A stretch of DNA of 64,000 nucleotides from an uncultured Bacteroidales bacterium (GTDB lineage Bacteria > Bacteroidota > Bacteroidia > Bacteroidales > UBA932): assembly GCA_947168525.1 (NCBI GenBank), contig CAMVMG010000006.1:1-64000 (forward strand), given 5' to 3'. The translations under genes and the position numbers were made by a program. Of this stretch, positions 1-9,626 are shown in pieces (positions within the stretch are counted from its first letter, which is position 1; each line of letters opens with the position of its first letter). The notes below the pieces were generated by a model that was not told the origin of the DNA, did not search any database, and worked only from the letters and a program-made list of their open reading frames with translations.

Positions 1-505
1 CGATGCGGCGGCAGCGCTTGGTGTGCTCGATCCAGAATTCGCGGATGGCGGGATCCGGGTTCGCGAGGGACAGGTCTCCGCTCTTGGCGTGGCCGAAGGA
101 AGTGGAGTTGAAGTCCAGCTTGAAGTTGTTCTCCCTGGCCCACTGGATCCAGCTCTGGAAATGCTCGATGCCGCACTGGTCGCGGTCTACGAACTTGCCG
201 CCGAAGTCACCGTAGATCTCGTGCAGGTTCACGCGGTGGTTGCCGGCCAGGAGGGTTTTCACGAACTCCAGGTCTTTACGTACCTCATCGATGTTGCGGG
301 CGCGGCCGGGATAGTTGCCGGTGGTCTGGATACCGCCGGAGAGGCCGTCGGCGCTCTCGAAACCGATCACGTCGTCGGTCTGCCAGCAGTGCAGGGAGAT
401 GGGGGTTTTCTCCAGGGTTTCGATGGCTTTGTCGGTGTCTACGCCAAGGGCGGCATAACGCTCTTTGGCAATCTCGTAAGACTTGAGAATCTGTGCTTCT
501 TTCAT
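1..505 (-). CDS. rhaA: L-rhamnose isomerase, N-terminal part (cut by window edge)
   Basis: Cytosolic isomerase converting L-rhamnose to L-rhamnulose, first step of rhamnose catabolism. Read on the minus strand from the ATG at 505, the 168 visible residues begin MKEAQILKSYEIAKERYA and include the family segments ISLHCWQTDDV and NLHEIYGDFGGKFVDRDQCG, both typical of RhaA, followed by LDFNSTSFGHAKSGDLSLANP. About 250 residues of the usual ~420 lie outside the window. The start is 22 nt after the rhaB stop on the same strand, so the two are presumably co-transcribed as rhaBA. Identification is firm; completeness cannot be judged. Confidence 0.95.
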   Translation of the reverse strand, partial: MKEAQILKSYEIAKERYAALGVDTDKAIETLEKTPISLHCWQTDDVIGFESADGLSGGIQTTGNYPGRARNIDEVRKDLEFVKTLLAGNHRVNLHEIYGDFGGKFVDRDQCGIEHFQSWIQWARENNFKLDFNSTSFGHAKSGDLSLANPDPAIREFWIEHTKRCRRI

Positions 506-527
506 GATATCAAATGTTTTGTGTTAT

Positions 528-1955
528 TTATTTTGCGGGATAAAAGGTTTTTACGGCGAAGGCCTTGCCAATAAGGCGGCGCATCTCCCAGCGGTCTTTC
601 ACCAGACCGGCGGTGCGGGCCTGCAGCATCACGTTGCCGATGGCGGTTGCCTCAGTGGGGCCGGCCACCACGGGGATGCCCAGGGCATCGGCCGTCCACT
701 GGCTCATGGTGTCGTTGGCGCTGCCGCCGCCGATCACGTGCAGTTTCTCGATCCTGAACGGAGCAAACTGCTGAAGCATGTCCACCACCTCTTTATAGCG
801 GTTGGCCAGGCTGTGGTAGATGCAGCTGATATACTGGGCGATGCTCTCCGGCACCCTCTGGCCGGTTTCCTGCAGATAGCTGTCGATAGCCTCCACCATG
901 TTGGCGGGAGCGGCGAAACAAGGGGCGTCCGGGTTGATCAGAGACGGGAAGTCTTTCTCGGAACGGGCCATGGCCTCGATCTCTGCGTAGGAGTACTTCT
1001 TGCCGTCCGATTCCCAGACCTTGCGGCTCTGCTCCAGAATCCACATACCGGTGATGTTCTTGAGGAAGCGGGTGGTACCGTCGATGCCGCCTTCGTTGGT
1101 GAAATTGAGGCGGGTGCTTTCTTCGTTGATAACAGGAGCAGGGGTCTCGATGCCCATCAGGCTCCAGGTGCCGCTGGAGAGGTAGGCGAATTTCTCGTCT
1201 TCCGCGGGAACGGCGGCGATGGCCGATGCCGTATCGTGGCCGGCGACGGCGATGACCGGAATCTCCGGAAGTCCGCAACGATCGGCGATGGATTTACGGA
1301 GCGTTCCCACCACGGTGCCGGGCTGGACGATGGGCAGCAGGACGTCGGTCCGCACGCCCAGGCGCTCCAGCAGGGACTTTTCGAACTGACGGGTGGTCTG
1401 GTTCATCATGCCGGAGGTTGAGGCATCCGTATATTCACAAACTTTGTTTCCTGTCAGCATGTAGGACAGCAGGTCCGGGATGAAAAGGATGGAGTCTGCG
1501 TACTCCAGGGGGGCAAAGTTCTCCTTGGTCTGGGCATACAGCTGGAAGATGGAATTGAAGTTCAGGATCTGGATGCCCGTGGCGGCGTACAGCTCTTCCC
1601 GCGGGATCATGCGGAAGACTTCTTCCGGAATGCCGTCCGTGTAAGGGTCGCGGTAGGCGCGGGGGTTCCCCAGCAGGGAGCCATCCTTTGCCACGAAGCC
1701 AAAGTCCACACCCCAGGTATCGATGCCGATGGATTCAATCTCAACGCCTTGCCGTCCCAGCTCCGAGAGACACTTGCAGAAATGCTCGTAGATGGCTACG
1801 ATGTCCCAGTAATACTTTCCGCCCAGCTCGATGATTCCGCTGGGAAACCGGTATACTTCTTTCATCTCGAAGGAACCTTCATGGAATGTGGCCAGTACGG
1901 CGCGGCCGGAAGTGGCGCCGCAGTCGAAGGCAAGGAAGTTGTGTTTGTCTGCCAT
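528..1955 (-). CDS. rhaB: rhamnulokinase (FGGY kinase)
   Basis: Phosphorylates L-rhamnulose to rhamnulose-1-phosphate in the cytosol. The 475-residue protein has the FGGY architecture: N-terminal phosphate-binding strand FDCGATSGRAVL, the GIDTWGVDFG segment typical of rhamnulokinases, GHDTASA and the SSGTWSLMG loop, then the C-terminal adenosine-binding GGGSANDTMSQWTADALG. I chose the ATG at 1955 rather than the one at 1982 because a -7 promoter box lies at 1980-1987, which would put the upstream ATG at or before the transcription start. rhaA follows 22 nt downstream. No rhamnulose-1-phosphate aldolase is visible here; it should lie beyond the left edge or elsewhere. Confidence 0.94.
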   Translation of the reverse strand: MADKHNFLAFDCGATSGRAVLATFHEGSFEMKEVYRFPSGIIELGGKYYWDIVAIYEHFCKCLSELGRQGVEIESIGIDTWGVDFGFVAKDGSLLGNPRAYRDPYTDGIPEEVFRMIPREELYAATGIQILNFNSIFQLYAQTKENFAPLEYADSILFIPDLLSYMLTGNKVCEYTDASTSGMMNQTTRQFEKSLLERLGVRTDVLLPIVQPGTVVGTLRKSIADRCGLPEIPVIAVAGHDTASAIAAVPAEDEKFAYLSSGTWSLMGIETPAPVINEESTRLNFTNEGGIDGTTRFLKNITGMWILEQSRKVWESDGKKYSYAEIEAMARSEKDFPSLINPDAPCFAAPANMVEAIDSYLQETGQRVPESIAQYISCIYHSLANRYKEVVDMLQQFAPFRIEKLHVIGGGSANDTMSQWTADALGIPVVAGPTEATAIGNVMLQARTAGLVKDRWEMRRLIGKAFAVKTFYPAK

Positions 1956-1979
1956 GGGATTATCAGTTTTGTACGGTTG

Positions 1980-1987
1980 CAAAATTA
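1980..1987 (-). promoter_or_regulatory. Bacteroidota -7 box for rhaBA
   Basis: Minus-strand TAATTTTG fits TAnnTTTG; no clear -33 TTTG is seen at the usual distance. It lies 25 nt upstream of the chosen rhaB start. Confidence 0.5.
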
Positions 1988-2036
1988 AATCTTTTCTCCT
2001 TTATATTTAACTTGATTCTGCCATAAAAACTTTTAA

Positions 2037-2068
2037 TTTTGACAAAGCCGGACAATTTTGTATTTTTG
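2037..2068 (+). promoter_or_regulatory. promoter of the thioesterase gene
   Basis: TTTTG at 2037-2041 and TATTTTTG at 2061-2068 are 19 nt apart, the standard Bacteroidota spacing. Transcription should begin near 2073, which decides for the ATG at 2085. Confidence 0.7.
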
Positions 2069-2084
2069 CAGAAATTTAAGTCAG

Positions 2085-2468
2085 ATGCTGGAAACCGGAA
2101 TCAAAGGATACAGGGAATCGGAGGCCACCCCGGAGCGGTCGGCCCTGTCGCTCGGGAGCGGAAACGTGGAAGTTTATGCCACCATCATGATGGTGGGCCT
2201 CATGGAGAAAACCTGCCTGGAAAGCGTACTTCCCTTTTTGGAAAAAGGCCAGGACACGGTGGGAACGGCCGTAAACGTATCGCACTGCAGCGCCACGCCC
2301 GTGGGCATGAAAGTCCGCTGCGAGAGCGAACTGGTAGAGATCGACCGCCGCCGGCTGGTGTTCCGCGTGGCCGCCTATGACGAGAAAGGCCTCATCGGCG
2401 AGGGAACGCACGAGCGTTTCATCATCGACAAGGACCGGTTTATCCAGAAGACCTACGCCAAGTTATAA
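2085..2468 (+). CDS. hotdog-fold thioesterase, FlK-like
   Basis: A 127-residue protein starting MLETGIKGYRE, with the hotdog-fold pattern of small acyl-CoA thioesterases related to fluoroacetyl-CoA thioesterase FlK: an N-terminal strand, a central helix around MVGLMEKTCLESVLPFL, then GTAVNVSHCSATPVGMKV and a C-terminal sheet ending in the GEGTHERFIIDKDRF segment. The expected role is hydrolysis of an acyl-CoA thioester in the cytosol; the natural substrate cannot be read from sequence. It has its own promoter and converges on the M48 gene, whose stop codon begins at the very next base. Housekeeping gene between the rhamnose operon and the PULs. Confidence 0.75.
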   Translation: MLETGIKGYRESEATPERSALSLGSGNVEVYATIMMVGLMEKTCLESVLPFLEKGQDTVGTAVNVSHCSATPVGMKVRCESELVEIDRRRLVFRVAAYDEKGLIGEGTHERFIIDKDRFIQKTYAKL

Positions 2469-3251
2469 CTATTTGGAAGGACGTTTGTAGCCGTCGTGCT
2501 GGCACTTCTCACTCATGCGCTGGATGCGGGTGGCGGTGTCCGGATGGGTGGAGAATAGGTTTTCCACAGGACCGGGCGTAGCGCCGTTGGCCAGTTTCTG
2601 CAGTTTTTCGAACGACATCACGATCGCCCAGGGATTCTTGCCGGAATTCACCAGGAACGAGTATCCGTAATCGTCGGCCTGGCTTTCCTGGGACTTTGAA
2701 AATTGCGCGCCGATAATCGCCTCTCCGATAGCGCCCAGCTGGGAATCCGTAAGGACGGCGGCCGTGTTTCCGGCCGAGGCGATGCCCTCCAGGGCGGCGC
2801 TGGTCATCATGGCCTGCTGCATCTGCTTGCGGGTATGTTTGAGGGCAACATGGCCGATCTCATGGCCGATCACCCCCAGCAGTTCGTTGTCTGTCATGGC
2901 ATCCATGATTCCCGTGTACACGCGTACACTCCCGTCCGCGCAGGCGAAGGCGTTCACCTCATTCTCTTTGTACACCTTGAAATTGAGCGGCGTTCCGTCC
3001 ACCTCCGTAATTCCCTTGGTCAGGTTGCGGAGACGTTTGGTGTAGGCGTTGCTCTCCGGCAGGACGGTGCTCTGGGCGTCCAGCTGGGTGATGTACTGGT
3101 GCACATAATCCTGCACCTGGGCATCGGTCAGGGTGAGCGCCTGCAAAGCATACATACCGCCCTGGACGGCACGCAGGGCGTTGAACTGCCCGCTGCAGGA
3201 GGTAAGCACCAGAGCGAGGGCGGCAAAGACGGCAAGGATGGATTTTTTCAT
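2469..3251 (-). CDS. M48-family lipoprotein metalloprotease
   Basis: A 260-residue envelope protease. The N-terminus MKKSILAVFAALALVLTSC is a lipoprotein signal with the lipobox cysteine at residue 19. The zinc motif HEIGH lies at residues 130-134 within GHEIGHVALKHTRKQ, and the third ligand is probably the Glu of the SQESQADDYGY segment about 60 residues later. Length and layout match the Oma1/LoiP-type periplasmic M48 proteases that act in outer-membrane quality control. The ATG at 3251 is preferred over the longer frame (3272) because a -7 box sits at 3274-3281. Confidence 0.88.
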   Translation of the reverse strand: MKKSILAVFAALALVLTSCSGQFNALRAVQGGMYALQALTLTDAQVQDYVHQYITQLDAQSTVLPESNAYTKRLRNLTKGITEVDGTPLNFKVYKENEVNAFACADGSVRVYTGIMDAMTDNELLGVIGHEIGHVALKHTRKQMQQAMMTSAALEGIASAGNTAAVLTDSQLGAIGEAIIGAQFSKSQESQADDYGYSFLVNSGKNPWAIVMSFEKLQKLANGATPGPVENLFSTHPDTATRIQRMSEKCQHDGYKRPSK

Positions 3252-3273
3252 AAGCTCATTGACTCGTATCACG

Positions 3274-3281
3274 CAAATTTA
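3274..3281 (-). promoter_or_regulatory. -7 box for the M48 protease gene
   Basis: Minus-strand TAAATTTG fits TAnnTTTG and supports translation from 3251. A possible -33 element (TTGT) lies about 20 nt upstream. Confidence 0.45.
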
Positions 3282-3356
3282 TGAATATTCTTTTCAAAAT
3301 ACAACTGATGAATACCGATTTGTCTGGGAAGAATACCGGCCGATGCAAAAAATGGC

Positions 3357-3364
3357 TATCTTTG
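3357..3364 (+). promoter_or_regulatory. -7 box for GH3 gene
   Basis: TATCTTTG, a perfect TAnnTTTG match 24 nt before the GH3 ATG. The -33 region is weak. Confidence 0.5.
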
Positions 3365-3388
3365 CATACCACAAAATAACGAAACCCT

Positions 3389-5782
3389 ATGAACATTCCG
3401 AAGAACATCACAGCCGCCCTCCTGGGGCTCACACTGGTGCTGACTCCCGCCGGAGCCGCCAAAAAACCGCTCTACAAAGACGCCTCCAAAACCCCGGAAG
3501 AACGGGTGGCGGACCTGCTTCCCCGAATGACTCTTGAAGAGAAAGTGGCCCAGCTCAAGTGCATCTGGAACAACCGGATGACCCTTTACACGGAAGACGG
3601 CCAGATTGACAAGGCCAAGTGGGACGCCGCCTTCAAGAACGGCCTGGGCGAATGGGCCCGCATGAGCGAAGACAAGAGCTCCATGAAGAACTTCCTGCAC
3701 TCTTTCTCTCCCCGTGAGGCCGCCCAGCTGTACAACCAGGTACAGCGCTACTTCCTGGAAGAGACCCGCCTGGGCATTCCCGTGATGGTGCATGAAGAAG
3801 GCCTGCACGGAGCCCAGTCCAAGGACGCCACCCATTTCCCCATGCCCATCGGCCTGGCCAGTTCCTGGGATGAGGACTTGTTCACCGAGATCTACACCCT
3901 GGTGGCCAGGGAAATCCGCGCCAAGGGCGGTCATGAGGTCCTGGCGCCCGTGGTGGACATCACCCGGGACCCTCGCTGGGGCCGCACGGAGGAGACCATG
4001 GGCGAAGACCCGTACCTGAACGGCCGTCTGGGCATCGCCCAGGTAAAAGCCTATCAGGGCAACGTGGTGGACGGGAAGATTGACCGGGACCACGTAGGGG
4101 CCACCCTCAAGCACTTCGGCGTACACGGCGCCAGCGAAGGCGGTTCCAACACCGGTCCCAGCTTCGTGGACGAAATCACCACCCTGGACGTGTTCCTGCG
4201 CCCGTTCGAGATGTGCCTTGAAGAGGCCAAGCCCTTCAACGTGATGATCGGCTACAATGACGTCTGGGGCCAGCCCGTGCACGGCAACGCCCGCATGATC
4301 CAGGGCATCCTCCGCGGCAAATACGGCTACACAGGCCTCACCGTCTCCGACTACGGCGGCGTGGGTAACCTGCACGAAGCCGACCACCTGGCCCCCAACC
4401 CGAAGGAAGCCGCCTACCAGGGCTTCACCGCCGGTGTGGACATCGAACTGCCGGAAGGTGCCACCTATGACTATCTGGTGGAACTGGTGAACGAAGGCCG
4501 CATCCCTCAGAAGAAGATTGACGAGGCCGTGAGCCGCATCCTCCTGGAGAAATTCCGCCTGGGCCTGTTCGACAACCCGTACATCGACCCGGAGGCCTCC
4601 GAGAAAATCGTCGGCAACGCCGAGGCCCGTGCGCTGGCTTACAAAGCCGCCTGCGAATCCATCATCCTGCTGGAAAACAAAGGAGATGTCCTTCCTTTTG
4701 ACGCGGACAAGATCAAAACCCTGGCCGTGATCGGGCCCAACGCCAAAGACGTGCATCTGGGCGGCTACTCCAGCACCCCCAGACAGACCGTCTCCGTCTA
4801 TGACGCCCTGGTGGAGCGCTACGGCGACAAAATGAATATCCTGTATGCCGAAGGCTGCAAGATCACTTACAGGCCCGCAGCCAACCTGGATCCCGCCCTG
4901 CCCAGTTTTGTGTACGAGAAGTACCTGGACAACAGCGAGGAAGCCACCCCGGAAATCAACGCGCCCCTGATTGAAGAGGCCGTGAAGATCGCCCGCGGGG
5001 CCGACGCCATCATCCTGTGCCTGGGTTCCAACGAATCCATCGCCCGGGAAGGCACCGGTACCTTCATGCCCGGTGACACCCCGTCCCTGGAGCTGCTGGG
5101 CGGCCAGAACGAGCTGGCCCGCCGCATCGGCGAACTGGGCATCCCCACCGTCGCCCTCGTCATCACAGGCACCACCAATAACGTGGCTCCCCTCGCAGCC
5201 TCCGTCCCGGCCATCCTCCAGTGCTGGTACCTGGGCCAGGAAGGCGGCTATGCCATGGCCGATGCCGTCTTCGGCAAGTTCAATCCCTCCGGCAAGCTCA
5301 CCATCAGCATCCCGCGCGGCGCCGGCTACGTGCCCGCCTACTACAACTACAAGCGCACCTCCCGCCGCGGCTATACCCTGAAACGTCCGATATCGGCCCT
5401 GTACCCCTTCGGATACGGCCTCAGCTATACCACCTACAGCTACGGCAACCTGCGCCTCTCCGCCCCTGAAATGACAGAGGACGGCACCCTGCAGGTGAGC
5501 GTGGACGTGACCAACACCGGCGCCCGCGAAGGCGATGAGATTGTCCAGATGTACCTGGCCGACGACTACTGCTCGGTGTCCCGCGCCGTGAAGGAACTAA
5601 AAGGGTTCCAGCGCATCCACCTGGCCCCCGGACAGACCCGCACCGTCACCTTCACCATCGACCGCAGCCTGCTGGAATTCTACAATTCCGACCTGGAGAA
5701 GGTGGTAGAGCCCGGCACGTTCACCGTCACCGTGGGTCCTTCCTCGCAGGAGGGTGAATCCCTGCAGTTTACTTTGAAATAG
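3389..5782 (+). CDS. secreted GH3 beta-glycosidase (beta-glucosidase/beta-xylosidase type)
   Basis: A 797-residue exo-acting retaining glycosidase. Residues 1-23 are a signal peptide ending at AGA. The N-terminal TIM-barrel runs to about residue 400 and holds MVHEEGLHG, the DPRWGRTEETMGEDPYL motif, KHFGVHG and the nucleophile Asp321 in LTVSDYGG. The C-terminal sandwich (about 430-660) carries IILCLGSNESIAREGTG, and a fibronectin III-like domain closes the protein (about 690-797). Layout matches GH3 beta-glucosidases and beta-xylosidases of gut Bacteroidota; the exact sugar is not decidable. It has its own promoter, and its 3' end overlaps the convergent sensor gene by 14 nt. Confidence 0.9.
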   Translation: MNIPKNITAALLGLTLVLTPAGAAKKPLYKDASKTPEERVADLLPRMTLEEKVAQLKCIWNNRMTLYTEDGQIDKAKWDAAFKNGLGEWARMSEDKSSMKNFLHSFSPREAAQLYNQVQRYFLEETRLGIPVMVHEEGLHGAQSKDATHFPMPIGLASSWDEDLFTEIYTLVAREIRAKGGHEVLAPVVDITRDPRWGRTEETMGEDPYLNGRLGIAQVKAYQGNVVDGKIDRDHVGATLKHFGVHGASEGGSNTGPSFVDEITTLDVFLRPFEMCLEEAKPFNVMIGYNDVWGQPVHGNARMIQGILRGKYGYTGLTVSDYGGVGNLHEADHLAPNPKEAAYQGFTAGVDIELPEGATYDYLVELVNEGRIPQKKIDEAVSRILLEKFRLGLFDNPYIDPEASEKIVGNAEARALAYKAACESIILLENKGDVLPFDADKIKTLAVIGPNAKDVHLGGYSSTPRQTVSVYDALVERYGDKMNILYAEGCKITYRPAANLDPALPSFVYEKYLDNSEEATPEINAPLIEEAVKIARGADAIILCLGSNESIAREGTGTFMPGDTPSLELLGGQNELARRIGELGIPTVALVITGTTNNVAPLAASVPAILQCWYLGQEGGYAMADAVFGKFNPSGKLTISIPRGAGYVPAYYNYKRTSRRGYTLKRPISALYPFGYGLSYTTYSYGNLRLSAPEMTEDGTLQVSVDVTNTGAREGDEIVQMYLADDYCSVSRAVKELKGFQRIHLAPGQTRTVTFTIDRSLLEFYNSDLEKVVEPGTFTVTVGPSSQEGESLQFTLK

Positions 5783-8700
5783 GTTCCTGGAGAACGGAAC
5801 TCGGCGTCACCGAGAACTGCCGTTTGAAATCCCTGGAGAAATTGGATACGGAGGAGGCTCCTACACTGTAGGCCACCTCCGTAACCGTATATTGCCCGCT
5901 CCGGAGCATCTCCATGGCCCGGTTCATCCGGTAGGTGGTGATGTAGGTCTGCGGACTCTCCCCGGTAAGCGACTTGATCTTGGCATACAGGGAAGAATGG
6001 CTGGCCCCCACTTCCCGGCCCAGTTCTTCCACGGAAAGGGCATTCTCGGGAAGGTGCTCGTCCAAGGCGTGGTGCACACGGGCAAGGAACTTCTCCTCCT
6101 GGGGCGACAGGCCGCTCTCTGAAGTAGCTTGAGGGGCGGAGGCCGATGTCAGGCTGCGCACCTTCTCCTGCAAGATGCGGCGGTTCTTCAGGAGGCTTTC
6201 CACCACTGAAACAAGATAGACCGGGTCGAAGGGTTTGGGGACGAACGCATCCGCCCCGCAATGCATACCCTCGACGGCGCCGTCGGCCTTGCCCGTCAGC
6301 AGGATCACCGGCAGATGAGCGTAATCGGCCGATACCTTGATGTCCCGGCACAGTTCCAGGCCATTCTTGAAGGGCATCATCACGTCGGAAAGCACCAGGT
6401 CCGGCACCGACAGGGAAATCCGGTCCAGCGCCTCCATTCCGTTGCCGCAGAGTTCCACCTCATAATCGACCTGCAGGAGGTCTCTCAGGTACAGGCGCAC
6501 GTCTTCGTTATCCTCCACTACCAGAACCTTCCCCTTGGCAGGACTTGTGCGGGCGTCGGGCACTTCTCCATAGGCCTCCGCGATGTCCATATCGGCATAG
6601 CTGGCCCGGGAGACAGGGACGGTGAAACTGAACACCGAGCCCTCCGGAATGTTGGGAACATACTTGATTTCCCCCTTGTGCAGCCGTGCAATGGCCATGG
6701 AATAGTTGAGGCCGATGCCGGAGCCGGGCACGGTACCATCTGCGCCGAGCCGGTTATAACGCTTGAACAGGTCTTTCCGCTTTTCTTCCGGAATGCCGGG
6801 ACCGCTATCCGATACGACGAAGCAGACCTTGTCTCCATCCCCTGCAAGCGAAAGACTGACCTTTCCGCCTTCCGGCGTATATTTCATGGCATTGGATAGC
6901 AGATTGTACAGGATGGTCCTTAGAATCTCCGGATCTGCGAGACCTTCCAGGTCCAGCGCCACTGAACTGGAGAGCTCCAGTCCGCGCTCCTTGGCCACAT
7001 ACTCGAAATCCGATGCCACGGCAGCAGCGAACGCAGACAGGTTCATCGGCCTCACATGGAGCTTCATGGATTCCTCGACGCCCTTGTGGACATTCAGGAC
7101 GATGTCCGTGAGCGAGCGCATCTTCTCCGCATTGGCCGCCACCAGCCAGACCAGATGCTTGTCCTGTTCAGAGAGCGTGGAAGACTGCATCAGCTGGCGG
7201 GCTGGCGCATAAATCAGCGAAAGCGGGGTCCGGTATTCATGGGAGACATTGGTGATGAAGTCGATGTGCTCCCGGTTCATCTCTTCCCTCCGCCGGGCCA
7301 GTTCCAGCCTTTCCCGCACCAGCCGCCAGCGGACTAAAAGGTACAGGGCTCCGCCCAGCAGCAGCAGCCCCAGCAGCGCATACAGCACCTTGGCCTGGGC
7401 CGATTTCCAGAAAGGAGGGCGCACCGTCACAGGGACTGAAATATCTCCCTTGCTCCAAGCCCCGCTGTTCAGGCGCACCCGCACGCGGAAGGTATATTTT
7501 CCGGGAGGAAGATTGGTGTAGATGGCCTGCATCACGGATGTCTCCACCCAGTCTTTCTGATAGCCCTCCATCTTGTAGGCATAGTTGAGCCGGGAACCGG
7601 AGATGAAATCAGTTCCGCTGAAGAAGAACTGGAGGAGCTTGTCGGACGGAGAAAGGGTCACTTCCGCAGGTGGCACATTCCGGCCGTTCACCTGAATCCG
7701 GTTGAAATGGAGAGGGATATCTCCCTGGGAAGGGATTTGCTGGCCGCTACGAATGCCGGTGATACCCTTGCCTCCGCCGAAGTATACGTCACCGGAGGGA
7801 GAAACGGCGCTGCACCCGGCCGCATAGAAAAGCTGGTTGTCATTGACCGTCTGGAAAGCGCCGGACTGCCTGTCATATTTGACGATATGGGACGGCGTCG
7901 AGAACCAGATGTTTCCCTGTCCGTCTTCTTCTATGGCCTGTACCGTGTTTTCCACCAGACCGTCTCGGGAAGTATAGGTAATGGCATCCCCGTCCGGCAA
8001 CTGCACCCTGGCAAGCCCTTCAAAAAGTGTCCCGACCCAGCGGACATTATCCTTTCCAGTATGGACATCGGTCAGGACAAGGAAATTCCTGTCATCCATC
8101 TCCACCGGGCCATCCGGACGCAGAAGCCTCACGCGTGGCTCACTCTGACTGATGGAGAACACGAAGACATCCCCGTTTCCATCGTCCCGAAGCGAACCCA
8201 GCATGAACCTGGGGGCTTCAGGAGAAGGCTGGAAATGAGTCACTTGCAGCCCGGAAGAAATATAACTAACCCTGTCTTCCTGGATTACCCAGATGAGACC
8301 GTCGAAGCCCAGGGAAACGGAGATGATATTGTTATCAAAGGTAAAACGCCTTATCCGCCGCGCTTTTCCACCGGCAATACGATAAAGGTCCAGTTTGTTG
8401 TGATCGGCCCGTTTCCACAGTTGTCCTTTTTCCGCATCCACGGCCAGGCATCCTTCCGGACATCCATCCGGCATCGTGTACATCACCCTCAAGGTACGAA
8501 GGTCATAACTTCCGGCCGACAGTTCGGAGGCGAACCAAAGGTAACCTTCCCGGTCAAAGGTAATGGTATTCAGCGAACCTTCCACAGGCAGCGAATAATG
8601 AAGAGCATACGTCTGCACCGGCAGGAAAACCGGACCGGATTCGCCGTCCGAGAGCCAGAGGTTTCCCTGCGAATCCGGCCTGCATACATAATCATCTCCT

Positions 8701-9554
8701 TCCAGAACATATTCGGGATGCAACCTGGACAGGGAGTGCGTATAAGGATTGTACGAGAAGATGCCCTGCCCCTGTATACCGAAAACCATGCTCTGGGAAA
8801 GGTATGGGTAGGCAAAATGCATTTTTCCTTTCCTAGTCATCCTGGCCAGGTCTTCCGGCACGTCCAAGGGACGGCGGGTGGCATTGTCGAAGAGAAACAG
8901 TCCTGACGAAGTCGATACCCAGACACTGCCATCCGGTGCTGGCGCAATGACTTGGATCCTTCCCTCCTTTCCGACAGGAACACTGCCCGTTTTCTGCAAG
9001 TCGCTGTCCAGGAACATGACCATATTCTCGCCGTCCAGATGACAGGCCGCCCAGATGTCCCCGCCCGGTACAACGGAAAGGACCCGTACGTCGTCCATGC
9101 CGGGAGCAGAATACAAAGCAATTCCCTCATAATCCGATTTCCGCACTTTCAGCAGGCCGTGACGGTTGCTGATCAGCACATGTTCTGCATCCAGTTCCAT
9201 AACCCGGTATGAAGGCTCCCGGTAAGCCAGTTTAGAGCGAAGGAAAAGGCCCTCTGAATAGCACTGCACTCCGCAAAGGGTAGCTACCCAGAGATTACCT
9301 TGACTGTCCGTGCAGATATCTGCGATTTCATCATTGAAGAGCGAACCTTCCGCCTCGGAAGCCTTCCACTGCATGAAGATGGAACCGTCGTAGCGATTGA
9401 GTCCATGGCGGGTCCCAATCCAGACATACCCACGGGGGTCCATCGCAAAGGAAGAAATGTCAGGGCTGGAGACATCGTTGTAGAACTCCTGAGCCGATGC
9501 CCCCTGGAGCAGGAGCAGGAACAGGGCACACAGGATGTATGGCAATTCTCTCAT
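5769..9554 (-). CDS. hybrid two-component system sensor/regulator (HTCS), PUL1
   Basis: One-protein signal transduction system in the inner membrane, 1261 residues. A signal/anchor MRELPYILCALFLLLLQGASA precedes a periplasmic beta-propeller of two-component-regulator repeats (for example YVWIGTRHGLNRYDGS, NIWFSTPSHIVKYD), a Y_Y_Y domain (YKMEGYQKDWVE), a transmembrane helix (LYALLGLLLLGGALYLLV), then a HisKA domain with His772 in NVSHEYRTPLSL, a HATPase (ILYNLLSNAMKYTPEGG, DSGPGIP), a receiver with Asp1057 in LVLSDVMMPFKNG, and a C-terminal AraC-type HTH (from about 1160). Diverges from susC1, so presumably activates PUL1 on sensing an oligosaccharide. The start at 9554 is preferred over 9575 for its clean signal sequence. 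Confidence 0.93.
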   Translation of the reverse strand: MRELPYILCALFLLLLQGASAQEFYNDVSSPDISSFAMDPRGYVWIGTRHGLNRYDGSIFMQWKASEAEGSLFNDEIADICTDSQGNLWVATLCGVQCYSEGLFLRSKLAYREPSYRVMELDAEHVLISNRHGLLKVRKSDYEGIALYSAPGMDDVRVLSVVPGGDIWAACHLDGENMVMFLDSDLQKTGSVPVGKEGRIQVIAPAPDGSVWVSTSSGLFLFDNATRRPLDVPEDLARMTRKGKMHFAYPYLSQSMVFGIQGQGIFSYNPYTHSLSRLHPEYVLEGDDYVCRPDSQGNLWLSDGESGPVFLPVQTYALHYSLPVEGSLNTITFDREGYLWFASELSAGSYDLRTLRVMYTMPDGCPEGCLAVDAEKGQLWKRADHNKLDLYRIAGGKARRIRRFTFDNNIISVSLGFDGLIWVIQEDRVSYISSGLQVTHFQPSPEAPRFMLGSLRDDGNGDVFVFSISQSEPRVRLLRPDGPVEMDDRNFLVLTDVHTGKDNVRWVGTLFEGLARVQLPDGDAITYTSRDGLVENTVQAIEEDGQGNIWFSTPSHIVKYDRQSGAFQTVNDNQLFYAAGCSAVSPSGDVYFGGGKGITGIRSGQQIPSQGDIPLHFNRIQVNGRNVPPAEVTLSPSDKLLQFFFSGTDFISGSRLNYAYKMEGYQKDWVETSVMQAIYTNLPPGKYTFRVRVRLNSGAWSKGDISVPVTVRPPFWKSAQAKVLYALLGLLLLGGALYLLVRWRLVRERLELARRREEMNREHIDFITNVSHEYRTPLSLIYAPARQLMQSSTLSEQDKHLVWLVAANAEKMRSLTDIVLNVHKGVEESMKLHVRPMNLSAFAAAVASDFEYVAKERGLELSSSVALDLEGLADPEILRTILYNLLSNAMKYTPEGGKVSLSLAGDGDKVCFVVSDSGPGIPEEKRKDLFKRYNRLGADGTVPGSGIGLNYSMAIARLHKGEIKYVPNIPEGSVFSFTVPVSRASYADMDIAEAYGEVPDARTSPAKGKVLVVEDNEDVRLYLRDLLQVDYEVELCGNGMEALDRISLSVPDLVLSDVMMPFKNGLELCRDIKVSADYAHLPVILLTGKADGAVEGMHCGADAFVPKPFDPVYLVSVVESLLKNRRILQEKVRSLTSASAPQATSESGLSPQEEKFLARVHHALDEHLPENALSVEELGREVGASHSSLYAKIKSLTGESPQTYITTYRMNRAMEMLRSGQYTVTEVAYSVGASSVSNFSRDFKRQFSVTPSSVLQEPISK

Positions 9555-9626
9555 GGGAAATCTTTGTGTTATCACTGGCTAATATCGGCATTTTTGGACA
9601 AAAAAAAAGCATTTGAATACAAAAAA

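Noticed and set aside
5769..5782. 14-nt overlap of convergent GH3 and HTCS genes as a frameshift or assembly error
   Set aside because: Both proteins end at plausible family lengths and close convergent ends recur here (2468/2469 and 39195/39198).
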